DNA of 64,000 nt from Epiperipatus broadwayi (taxonomy: Eukaryota > Onychophora > Udeonychophora > Euonychophora > Peripatidae). Below are positions 47,821-57,229 of the stretch, piece by piece. The DNA lies in contig JAQFVV010000143.1 in the NCBI GenBank assembly GCA_028023455.1, forward strand, positions 598,001 to 662,000, in the 5' to 3' direction. Made by a program: the position numbers and the translations under genes. A model generated the notes under the pieces. It was not told the DNA's origin. It saw nothing but the letters and a program-made list of their open reading frames with translations, and ran no database searches. Position 1 is the first letter of the stretch. Each line of letters opens with the position of its first letter.

Positions 47821-47872
47821 TCTAATTAACTATTTATACCACCTATTCTAATTAACTATTTATACCACCTAT
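47821..47872. repeat. Tandem duplication of a 25-26 bp unit
   Basis: 'TTCTAATTAACTATTTATACC' and its following 'ACCTA' occur twice in direct succession with no difference seen, indicating a recent slippage or repair event. Confidence 0.85.
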
Positions 47873-47879
47873 AAAATAT

Positions 47880-48590
47880 CAAGAAGGATTTTACTTAATT
47901 CTATAGGTAGTGTGTCATTTCAGAGATGACATAATATTTATCTATAAAACTATATTACTACTTTATTTTTATGTTCTCTATTATTGAATAATAAATCACC
48001 ATTATTATTTAAATTATAATCATCATTTAGAACTTTAAATAAAAACTAATTCCTATTATGATTTCCTAACAATAAACATACTTTACTACATTTGCAATGT
48101 ATTTTAGCAATGACTTGTGTGATCAAGGTAGTTTGCAATAACTTAAGATTCAATTTAAAAAATATTTACGCAGATAATTGTGATACAATATCTTGTACTG
48201 GATCAATTTCTCTTCAAAATTTCAAATCATATTTTTGATTAATGTGTATATTATAATTCATACTCTCTGATGATGGTGTAGTGATGATGATCCCAACAAA
48301 ATAAATGCAACTCTAGACACTTGGTTTAATTTTTAAAACATTAATTTTAATGTCTTATGTACAAATTTTCAATAATGCAATAGAATTAATAACTGAATTA
48401 ACAAAAAACCACAGAAAAATTTATACAATATAATATAACAATATACGTAAAAGAATTTATTTTCACCTTACTTTCAATGGGCTGTTCAAAATAAAATTTC
48501 TTGATAATACAATCATATGTTATATAACATTTAACTTTATTTGTATTATCAAATAATGTAATAAATAATAGTTTTTACTTCACCTTTGAT
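47880..48590. other. AT-rich non-coding stretch
   Basis: No gene or repeat was recognised. Confidence 0.4.
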
Positions 48591-48593
48591 TAG

Positions 48594-49165
48594 TAATTAA
48601 TTGAGATTGCACTTTACACAAAAAAGTGAAGCTTGTCTAACTCTTACAAAGTTATATGGCTTAGCGCTTTCGGAGACTTTGAGTCTCCATAATCATAGCC
48701 TACTTTTAACTGAAGTTTAGTTGTGGTTTATGTAAAATTTATGCAAATTTTATAATGAACATTTTCTGGAGATTGTAAAGCACGATTCTTTCCAGTTTAT
48801 TGCATAATTATCATTTGCAATAAAACATGCCTCTTTGATTTTTCGTTTCACATCATTGCGTTCAGTGCACTGTGCCCTTGCTATAGTGAGTTCAAACATA
48901 TGGCCAGTTGTATTTTGGTGCTCGAAGAATATGGATCTGTTTTCATCGTTTTTTTAGCTTTTCTGTACAAATAATGATGTTGAGCTGTTCTTGTTGTGAT
49001 GTTGGCACGGGTTTCCCCATAGTATGCCGCTCTACATCCATTGGTTGGGCATGAAATTTTATAAACTGCTTGGGATATTTGATCAGAAGGTATTTTGTCT
49101 TTGGTATTGTTTATCATTCTATTTGTTGATGGTGGGGTGTTTTCCTCAATCATTTTGAAAGGCAA
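48594..49165 (-). mobile_element. Penelope-like element, inverted 3'-end copy (GIY-YIG domain and tail)
   Basis: This arm is the reverse complement of 49720-50262. On the minus strand it encodes PPSTNRMINNTKDKIPSD..., then AVYKISC and AYYGETR, which are the GIY and YIG parts of the Penelope-type GIY-YIG endonuclease that nicks DNA for integration. A frameshift breaks the frame after the AQHH block. The tail holds a hairpin (48672-48688, GTCTCC/GGAGAC) followed on the minus strand by GAAA. Together with the + strand part it forms the head-to-head arrangement often seen at Penelope-like insertions, in which the 5' side carries an inverted partial 3' copy. Confidence 0.85.
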
Positions 49166-50262
49166 ATACTGACTAAGTACTACACAATTGAACCAAACTT
49201 AATATATACGCGCTATGTAGACGATGTAATCATAGTAGCACCAGAACAAATAATAATGGATATTCAAAAAGTGATACAAACACAAACCTCTTTAACAATT
49301 AACTGTATACAGGAAAACCTTCAGCACAATGTTAATTATCTAGATATTCAAGTTCATAGAGATCCACACCAACTTACATACGCTATGACAGTTAAACCAC
49401 TACAAATTCGAGGATTTATACATCCAAACTCGAACTCACCCAACTCTCATAAATTCGCTGGAGTCTCTTCCTTCCTGCACAGAAATCATAGACTGTGTAA
49501 ATTTGAAGCTGACCGAAAAATGAACCTCACGAATTATATTAAAGATCTAGAAAAGGTTGGATTTTCACACAACATTATATATAAAAAGATCAAGCAATTT
49601 CAAACTAAATTACAAACTGACACGGTCGAAAACAATAAACCCAGAATAATGCTTCCATACATACCATCAATTGCTAGAAAATATTATAAATTGAGTCCTT
49701 TGAACTAGGATTCCACACCCCACCATCAACAAACAGAATGATAAACAATACCAAAGACAAAATACCTTCTGATGAAATATCCCAAGCAGTTTATAAAATT
49801 TTATGCCCAACCAATGGATGTAGAGTGGCATACTATGGGGAGACCCGTGCCAACATCACAACAAGAACAGCTCAACATCATTAATTGCACAGAAAAGCTA
49901 TAAATAACGATGAAAACAGATCCATATTCTTCGAGCACCAAAATACAACCGGCCATATGTTTGAACCCACTATAGCAAGGGCACTGTGCACTGAACGCAA
50001 TGATGTGAAACGAAAAATCAAAGAGGCATGTTTTATTGCAAATGATAATTATGCAATAAACCGGAAAGAATCATGCTTTACAATCTCCAGAAAATGGTCA
50101 TTATAAAATTTGCATAAATTTTACATAAACCACAACTAAACTTCAGTTAAAAGTAGGCTATGATTATGGAGACTCAAAGTCTCCGAAAGCGCTAAGCCAT
50201 ATAACTTTGTAAGAGTTAGACAAGCTTCACTTTTTTGGGTAAACCGCAATCTCAATTAATAT
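49163..50262 (+). mobile_element. Penelope-like element, 5'-truncated main copy (RT palm to GIY-YIG endonuclease)
   Basis: The + strand copy starts inside the reverse transcriptase palm. At 49202-49243 it reads YTRYVDDVIIVAP, containing the YVDD catalytic motif. The open frame runs to a stop at 49708. After a frame break the GIY-YIG endonuclease follows (about 49725-50106): AVYKILC, CRVAYYGETR, then FFEHQNTTGH and ARALCTERNDVKRKIKEACF, ending at TAA near 50104. A stop after AQHH breaks the frame again. The tail (50110-50262) carries a hairpin GGAGAC/GTCTCC followed by GAAAGC at 50168-50189. The N-terminal reverse transcriptase half is missing. CpG and arm identity are high for this window, so it is fairly young, but it cannot be autonomous. 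Confidence 0.88.
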
Positions 50263-50269
50263 CAAATAA

Positions 50270-50810
50270 TGTGTGTATTAAACAATCAATCCCTTTTTTC
50301 TTTTTCATTAATTACCTTCATAGATTGTGATGAAAATAAGAAAATTAAAAAAATATGGATTGATATTTTATTCTCAACTAAAATAATTTTATTATGACAT
50401 ATTACATTTTATCTATGTTTATTTTATGATATTCACCATTTGATCTCTCTCTTTCCCTTATATTTAATTTCCTTATAGGTTTATTACTCAACGGTATCAT
50501 AAAACTACAATAAATAACTTTTGTCCTTTGTCCTATCCAATACGAATATTTATCTCTTCCTGCACTAATTTTCATTTACCATTATGCATACTGCATTCAA
50601 TAAAAAATATTTATCTTCATCTTATCTAATAATTTAAGTCGTATTTTCCTATTTCAAGTTCATATTTGTCTTATACCTGTATTATAAATAATGCTCATGA
50701 AGACTTATAAATTAAAATTAACTATAACTATATTACAATGATATTACAGAATTAATAGTTAAATATTAGATCAAACTTTAAATATTACCATTTGTCATTT
50801 AATATTATAC
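50270..50810. other. AT-rich non-coding stretch
   Basis: No gene or repeat was recognised. Confidence 0.4.
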
Positions 50811-50815
50811 TGGAA

Positions 50816-50839
50816 CACACACACACACACACACACACC
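50816..50839. repeat. (CA)n microsatellite
   Basis: About 11 CA units in succession. Simple sequence repeat. Confidence 0.95.
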
Positions 50840-50844
50840 CCTTC

Positions 50845-51705
50845 TAATATCTTTTACTATTTTTATGTGCATTGTACTAGCTCATAACTTATATACATTT
50901 ATTTTTAACAGTTTAGTAATATTCAATCAAAAAAAAAAAACTTTACACAATTAATGGCATAGATAAACAAATCATAACAATTATTGATTTCCCTATCTCT
51001 TGAGTTATCCCCCCCCCCCATATTAATAATTATTATTTTCAAATATGAACTTAACTATATGTACAAACATTATGTTACCGTTTTCTTTTTTTTTTTTGAA
51101 CGTACAAGTTCATCATAAAAAAAAAAAGAAATTTTTTTATTAATAGTATCTCAATTGTTTTTCTCTTTTCCCATGCTTCCAACTTGTCACAAACCAATCT
51201 TTTTATCACTTTTCCTCCTTTTATATTTATACGTAAATTAGTAAAACTATGGAATTCCAATGCTGTTATGTTATCCACAAGGTTTACGGGGTTTTTTTTT
51301 CCAAGATTGAAGGTCATTTTTCACTTATGTGATATATTTGATTTAGATCCTTGTAACATTATTAATACTGGTCTTCATATTATTCTCGGTGTATTCCTTA
51401 TTAATATTCACATTTAATAGATCACATTTTACACCTTCTCCTTAAACGTAATAAAAATATTATCTTCAACACAACTTAGATTTTCCTATAAGCTAATGTT
51501 ACTGATAACTATTTATTTCACTCTTTTCCTCCCTTACATATTGATTCTTTGTTAGTTGTCTCTAGTAATTATTGAATTCATTTTACTGAGCTTTTTTTTT
51601 TTTTTTTTCAGTGACAATACTAATAATTAACTCTTTCACTCTCCCAGTAGACTGATATTATTATTTTTTCCTCTCTAAATATAATCCTTAGTCAGAATTT
51701 TCCAT
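50845..51705. other. AT-rich non-coding stretch with homopolymer runs
   Basis: It contains a C run at about 51010-51019 and several T and A runs. The ORFs at 51075-51317 (-) and 51184-51417 (+) overlap each other on opposite strands and have no family similarity. Confidence 0.4.
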
Positions 51706-51711
51706 TAACCT

Positions 51712-51840
51712 TATCTATAGTTTTTTTTTTTTTTTACATGTGATGATTGCATTTACCGGGAGCGAATTTGGTCCAGCTGCTTGGAAGTCAGCTATGCTAA
51801 CCGCTAGGCCACCAATGCTTGACAATCCTATCTATAGTTT
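51712..51840 (-). pseudogene. Retroposed tRNA-Gly(UCC)-like pseudogene with poly-A and target-site duplication
   Basis: On the minus strand 51818-51749 reads as a 70-base tRNA-like body. It starts GCATTGGTGGCCTAGCGG (A box), has an anticodon loop CTTCCAA giving UCC, and ends ...CCGGTAAATGC, whose last bases pair with the first five. The T arm is damaged (AAATTCG instead of GGTTCGA). An extra ~10 bases and an A run (51721-51735 as T on the + strand) follow. The 12-base repeat TATCTATAGTTT flanks it at 51712-51723 and 51829-51840. This is the mark of LINE-driven reverse transcription of a tRNA or a tiny tRNA-derived SINE. Confidence 0.8.
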
Positions 51841-51844
51841 ATCA

Positions 51845-52575
51845 TAAAAGTTTTCATTATACACGAAAGTTATACTCAATGATGAGAATCTGTTTAAATC
51901 TTTTCTACTCATAAAATTTTCATTTTAATATTAATTACATTTTTCAATACACAAATATTTCCATTCTGATTTATTTTTAACTTAGTTCAAATATTTTGAT
52001 AACCTTACCTTTAGCTTTGTCACAAATGATTTCTCTGTTATTCATATATCTATTCCATTTTAATCTTTCATAAATATGCTATTTAAAAGGCCTGAATATT
52101 TGATCTTGCTTACTCCTACAATTATATATCAATATATTAGTTTGTTTCCTCTGTTCCGGTATTTGTTGATAAAACATTAGTACAAATATACAATTTCTTC
52201 TTTCCATTAGTTTAATACTTTCCTAATATAACGAGTCTAGGATACTCAAGCAAATTTATTGATGGTCAAATTGGCCAACAGATATTTCCTTTGTTTTAGC
52301 TGTTCATCTTACTGAAAACTTGATAATATAAAATTTGAAGTCCTTAAATTGATCATTCTTAATTACTTATTTTTTTAAAAAAAAAAATTATAATAATGAG
52401 GTTTAAAAACCTTCAGCAAACTTTTTTTTTTTAACAAAAGAAATGCAGTTACTTGGTTTATATTTCCGATATGTCTTTTTTTTTTTTTTTCTAAAAAAAA
52501 CTTGTTCATGTATTTCAAATTGTGCATTCTCATTGGTTCATTTCCCACTTCTTTGATTCTGAATATTTAATGACT
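51845..52575. other. AT-rich non-coding stretch
   Basis: No gene. T-run/A-run palindromes lie at 52371-52388 and near 52475-52500. Confidence 0.4.
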
Positions 52576-52582
52576 TGCTTGT

Positions 52583-52683
52583 AGCTGAACTTTTTTTTAA
52601 AGGGTCATAGCATCAACCCGACTGCCTGCAAGTGCAAGGCAGTCGCGCTGATCTCTCGACCATCAATGCAAGACAGCTGAACT
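52583..52683 (-). pseudogene. Retroposed tRNA-like sequence (possible Ala-UGC anticodon) with direct repeats
   Basis: On the minus strand 52669-52603 resembles a tRNA: GCATTGATGGTCGAGAGATC (A-box-like), a strong anticodon stem GACTGCC/GGCAGTC around a loop containing TGC, then a weak T arm ending GACCC and an A run. AGCTGAACT at 52583-52591 and 52675-52683 flanks it as a 9-base target-site duplication. The stem is longer than in a normal tRNA, so it is a tRNA-derived SINE or pseudogene rather than a working tRNA. Confidence 0.6.
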
Positions 52684-52689
52684 ATTTTT

Positions 52690-53275
52690 AAAAACAAATA
52701 TTATCTTTTTAACATATTTATTAGTAATAAAAAACAATACTCTTTAGGAACTGAATAAAATACAATTTAAATCATTTTCATTATATTTTGTTTATACAGA
52801 TTAAATTCAAAATTAATCCTATGAACTTTTAAACATAAAATTTGGAAAATGAATGTTAATCATTTATTTTAGAAATCAACTTAAAATTTCACTGGAAACA
52901 GATATTAATAAATAATGCCCAATGTTCACAGACCTAATTATTCATTTATATAATGCATATTTTCATTTCTCAAATTAGGCTTCCTTATCATTTTAATTAT
53001 TATCAAATGATTATTTATTATGAAATATTATTAACTTGTAGTTTATTATTTTATCATTTATATACCTTTAAAGATAAATATCTTAACAAAATTTAACCTT
53101 TATACTAGTTTAAATTAATTAAGTCCAAGTTCAAATCCTAGGGTAACTAAAATGACTTATTTTTCATAGTTAAATAAGTGAATATTTTTTTGATTTTATA
53201 AAATTTAAAATTATATATAATAAAGTTTATTTCCAATTTGTTTTATAATGACGTGTACCAATAAAAAGGGGCACA
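52690..53275. other. AT-rich non-coding stretch
   Basis: No gene or repeat was recognised. Confidence 0.4.
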
Positions 53276-53279
53276 GTAT

Positions 53280-53690
53280 ATAGATAATAAATTAATCATT
53301 GATACTCAAAGGATAAATCTTTATATTAGTGGCAATCTTCATAAATCAAACTAGTTGCCATTTCAGTAGTGCTTAAAATATAAATTCGAATAATTTTAAT
53401 AAGATCAAATAAATAAACAATTACTGTTGAATATGTAGCATTGAGAATATTTAGTAATATCTATAGAAAAATTAAGTGTAAATTGTGAGATTTAGTTTCT
53501 CTATAAATAAATATATATTCTTAGTGCTATATATTTTATAACCAACATTCATTCATAGGCTTATTAAAATTATTACAATTTACTTCTTGTTATTTGAAAC
53601 ATAAATGGGTTTAATTAATACTTTATGAAGATTATATCAAATTTTACCCTTTGAATATCAGTAATTGATTTATTAACCATATGTTAAAAC
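53280..53690. repeat. Inverted pair of the 46.8 kb-type interspersed repeat
   Basis: 53285-53510 resembles the repeat at 46800-47290 ('TAATAAATTAATCATTGATA', 'ATAAATTCGAATAATTTTAA', 'AAATAAACAATTA'). 53560-53690 carries reverse-oriented blocks ('TTATTTGAAACATAAAT', 'ATCAGTAATTGATTTATTAACC'). Part of another reverse copy lies at 55095-55200. Diverged; unknown class. Confidence 0.5.
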
Positions 53691-54068
53691 AGGCAAAACT
53701 GACTATACATATTGCCACACACAGCAAGCTAGAGTAGTCAATAGATGCCAGAAGGCTTGTACATAAAATCCCCATCTAGTGCCTACTCATCCAATAGACT
53801 AGTTTCTGGCTTGTAGTCTTCATCAGTGAGGAGCCTTGGATCTGAGAGCACTGCACCTGGATCTTAGGATCTAATGCAACCCTCCAGCAGGCACCTTTTA
53901 TCTTCACTTAACTACAAAACTATGAGTCTTAAACTGAAAACACCTTAATGTTTTCAATCCAAGCCCATTAGCTTATATAGTCATATGGTTCTGAACCCAG
54001 TTCAGTACCCATATATTTTGGTATCTTTGGTTCTTTAATAACCATAGCCACCACTATCCTATTAGGCA
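53688..54068 (+). repeat. SINE family A, 5'-truncated copy
   Basis: It begins at GTTAAAACAGGCAAAACTGA and runs through the middle and tail blocks to 'AGGCAGGATTGGTTTAAG'. It is very similar to the next copy, so both are young compared with the 10 kb cluster. Confidence 0.9.
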
Positions 54069-54535
54069 GGATTGGTTTAAGCCAATAAACATCACATGAC
54101 CACCACTTCTTATGCTTGTGTATAACTGTTGTTAAAACAGGCAAAACTCACTATACGTATTGCCACACACACAGCAAGCTAGAGTAATCAATGGATGCCA
54201 GAAGGTTTGTGCATAAAATCCCCATCTAATGCCTACTCATCCAATATCCCCAGACTAGTTTCTGGCTTGTGGTCTTCATCAGTGAGGAGCCTTGGATCTG
54301 AGAGCACTGCACCTAGATCTTAGGATCTAATGCAACCCTCAGCAGCCACCTTTTATCTCCACTTAACTACAAAATATGAGTTTTAAACTGAAAACACCTT
54401 AATGTTTTCAATCCAAACCCATTACCTTATATAGTCATATGGTTCTGAACCCAGTTCAGTACCCATACATTTTGGTGTCTTTGGTTCTTTAATAACCATA
54501 GCCACTGCTATCCTATTAGGCAGGATTGGTTTTAA
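54069..54535 (+). repeat. SINE family A, full-length reference copy (~465 bp)
   Basis: The block order is: CATCACATGACCACCACTTC head, TTGCCACACACACAGC, TCAATGGATGCCAGAAGG, CCATCTAATGCCTACTCATC, the core CCCCAGACTAGTTTCTGG with CTTCATCAGTGAGGAGC, CACTGCACCTAGATCTTAGG, AGCAGCCACCTTTTATC, TTTTCAATCCAAACCC, TATATAGTCATATGG, and TTTGGTGTCTTTGGTTC. It sits head-to-tail with the copies before and after, with no spacer. No tRNA-like head or poly-A tail is clear, so 'SINE' is a provisional label. Confidence 0.85.
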
Positions 54536-54652
54536 GCCAATAAACATCACATGATTACCACTTCTTATGCTTGTGTATAACTTGCTAAAACTGCCAAAAT
54601 TCACTATACATATTGCCACACACAGCAAGCTAGAGTAATCAATGGATGCCAT
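54536..54652 (+). repeat. SINE family A, head fragment
   Basis: The third tandem copy is cut after 'GAGTAATCAATGGATGCC' and joins directly to an inverted copy at about 54652. Confidence 0.88.
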
Positions 54653-55090
54653 AATAGGATAGTAGTGTCTATGGTTATTAAAGAACCAAAGACACCAAAA
54701 TGTATGGGTACTGAACTGGGTTCAGATCCATATGACTATATAAGCTAATGGGCTTGGATTGAAAACAGTAAGGGGTTTTCAGTTTAAGACTCATAGTTTT
54801 GTAGTTAAGTGAAGATAAAAGGTGGTTGCTGGAGGGTTGCATTAGATCCTAAGATCTAGGTGCAGTGCTCTCAGATGCAAAGACTCCTCACTGATGAAGA
54901 CCACAAGCCAAAAACTAGTCTGGTGATATTGGATGAGTAGGTACTAGATGGGGATTTTATGCACAAGCCTTCTGGCATCCATTGATTACTCTAGCTTGCT
55001 GTGTGTGGCAATACGTATAGTGAGTTTTGCCTGTTTTAACAAGTTATACACAAGCATAAAAAGTGGTGGTCATGTGATGTTTATTGTCAT
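54653..55090 (-). repeat. SINE family A, near full-length inverted copy
   Basis: The reverse complement of the reference unit from ATAGTAGTGTCTATGG to GGTGGTCATGTGATGTTTA. Together with 54069-54535 it can form a duplex of over 400 bp in RNA or single-stranded DNA. Confidence 0.9.
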
Positions 55091-55094
55091 ATAA

Positions 55095-55470
55095 TAATGT
55101 GTTGGTTAGATAAAGATTTGGACTATTTTTTGTCTAATAAATTAACATTCTTTGTAAGTTTATTAAAATGACTTTAGTGACTCTGTTTTATAAATTATTG
55201 CTATGATATGTGTATTTGGAGTTAAATTTTTCATAAATAAAATTATATACATATACACACACATGTCTAGATATATGTGTAGTGATTAGATATTGCATTA
55301 TATATTGAAATAATTAATATTTTAGGTCGTAAACCTAAAATTATATATTGTATCAGTAAAATGTATTTTTAATAATAAATGTATTTGTGTTTCATATATA
55401 TTTATACATATAGATAGAATATAAAATGTGCTTGCAGTTTTGTTTCTTCACATTGTTTGCTTGATTTTTG
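55095..55470. other. Intron DNA before the third exon
   Basis: AT-rich with short TA/CA microsatellite tracts (about 55245-55285). A weak match to the repeat at 53560-53690 lies at 55095-55200. No gene. Confidence 0.4.
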
Positions 55471-55475
55471 TTTAG

Positions 55476-55588
55476 GTTGGCTCATCATTGCCTTTTTCTG
55501 AGCAAGCAAAGCTGACTATTGAAACAAATTTTATTGGTCCTGTGAACATTATTGAAACCTTTTACTCTTTATTCTGCCCGGGTGCAAG
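55476..55588 (+). CDS. Carbonyl reductase (NADPH)-like SDR, exon following the NNAG-equivalent motif
   Basis: This 113-base exon follows TTTGTTTAG (acceptor at 55474-55475) and ends AG before GTATCT (55589). It encodes VGSSLPFSEQ, AKLTIETNFIGP and VNIIETFYSLFCPGA, plus the first two bases of an arginine-type codon. This is the helix-4 region of carbonyl reductases. ETNFIGP matches the family block (TNFFGT in carbonyl reductase 1), which helps shape the active site and contains the conserved asparagine. The next exon should begin with one base and then the VVNVSS-type strand that carries the catalytic serine, followed by the YxxxK motif. It was not found before 64000. The frame is open and in phase with the exon at 27908 across a 27.4 kb intron. 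Confidence 0.9.
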
Positions 55589-55599
55589 GTATCTGCATA

Positions 55600-55915
55600 T
55601 GTTCACTTTTAGTATCATATAATATTTAATGTCTTGGAAATTAATTAAGCATTTTAAAAATAATCATCAAACTTTTTTTGTGTTTTTATTATTCTATACA
55701 GACAGGAAAATTGCTATAAGGAACTTTGGACTCATTCACTCTCAAAAGTAATGATACCTTAGGATTATATTATAGTTAAGAGTTAGAATGCAAGAGAAGT
55801 CAACATTAGATGAACACTTATCAGTATAAATTGTTAAAAGAACATAAATTAGTATGCTTTAAAGTTAAAGAGACAGCAGCATTAAAAACATATCTTAAAC
55901 ATTTAAGGATTACAC
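55600..55915. other. Intron DNA after the third exon
   Basis: No gene or repeat was recognised. The 62-codon ORF at 55810-55998 runs into a SINE fragment and is not supported. Confidence 0.4.
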
Positions 55916-55919
55916 AGAG

Positions 55920-56035
55920 GCTAAACTGTCCCTACAGTAGCACTGCTAGTGCAAGTGGCATTACTGGATGGAGAGTTCTATATAAACAGCTTGTGTAAGC
56001 ATAAGAAATGGTGATCATATAATGTTTAGTGATTT
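55920..56035 (-). repeat. SINE family A, short fragment
   Basis: 'GTGCAAGTGGCATTACTGGA', 'TGTAAGCATAAGAAATGGTG' and 'TCATATAATGTTTAGTG' match the reverse-oriented head of the family, most like the diverged copy at 4085-4270. Confidence 0.7.
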
Positions 56036-56204
56036 AAAACATTTGAGGATTACTGTTTATAGTTATTATTGCTATATTTTAAAATAACCATTTAGATTTT
56101 TAAGCTGGAATTTTGTGAGGATGTGGTATGGATTTAAGTAGACTATTAAGTTCAATATAAAAAAAATCCTCTGACTGGTAACAAATTGTTTTAATTCTCC
56201 TCAC

Positions 56205-56600
56205 TCATTTGCCATATAGCATAAATTTTAGTAATCAGTAGATGCTAGGTCATAGTGATTATTAAATTCTTATTCAGTTCCGTCTTATCTAATTATTCCC
56301 AAATTAATTTCTAGCTTATAGCTTTCATCTTTAATGAGCTTTTTGGATTTTTTTGAATTCTGCATTTGAATCTTTTAAATCTAATCCACATTTCTTCTAG
56401 CAATCATTTTTCACTTTTTGTTATATTATCAAGAACCAGGCCAAATTGTAATTTTTAAAAATATTTTTAATCCAAAGCATATGATTGTTTAGTGATATAG
56501 ATTTGAAGCTGGTTCAGTTTTTATATACTTTGGGCACCCTTATTCTTTGGCCAGAATTTGTATAAAAACAATAATACATCACATGACTTTATCTTACACT
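56205..56600 (+). repeat. SINE family A, strongly diverged copy
   Basis: Weak but ordered blocks: 'AATCAGTAGATGCTAG', 'TATTCCCAAATTAATTTCTAG', 'TTTCATCTTTAATGAGC', 'TCTAATCCACATTTCTTC', 'TGAAGCTGGTTCAG' and 'TTTGGGCACCC'. Much older than the 54 kb copies. Confidence 0.6.
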
Positions 56601-56649
56601 TATTGTTATTTATTAGCAAATCCTTTTATTCTCCCTATTAATTTTCTAT

Positions 56650-56910
56650 CTAGCTTAATAGTATAATGAAAAGTAACAAATGGCTGCTAGGGAAAAGGTA
56701 TATTAGATTCAAAAGATTCAAGTGTACTATGTATGAAGTATCTAAGGTTCCAGATTTGAGTTCCATACTAGTACTGCCACTGGTCAGACCAGCAACACTG
56801 AAGAAGAGAGGAACTAACTAGTCTGGTGATATTTGTATAGGACAGCACTGGTTAATTTAAAAGAACTATCATCTACTATCTATTGATTGCTAGTTGGTGA
56901 AAGAGTAGAG
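56650..56910 (-). repeat. SINE family A-like, strongly diverged reverse copy
   Basis: 'AAATGGCTGCTAGGG', 'AGATTCAAAAGATTCAAGTG', 'CTAGTCTGGTGATATT' and 'ATCTATTGATTGC' keep the reverse block order. A short insertion-like block lies at 56735-56800. Confidence 0.5.
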
Positions 56911-57229
56911 GGAAATAAAAATTTCAAAAGCAATATAAACATTTAAAGCAAAAGTTTAGTGATCACAACAAGACTTACATTTGATTGGTAGATCAAAACT
57001 ATAAAGGTAATAGTCATTTGCTTATAGTCACTTTAGTTTGTTTTTTTTTGTTGACATATTAAATGAAGTATGTTTATATTATGTTTATATTAAAAACACT
57101 ATCATAATTTTATTAAGTCAATGTATGATATTCTTTTACATAATAATGATGATATTTTGAATAGACAAAAAGGTTATCATTTTTTGATTAATTATAATTA
57201 TTCAATAATTTGGATGATTACCATAATGA

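Noticed and set aside
54422-54652. 76-codon reverse ORF.
   Set aside because: It runs antisense through SINE family A units and has no protein similarity.
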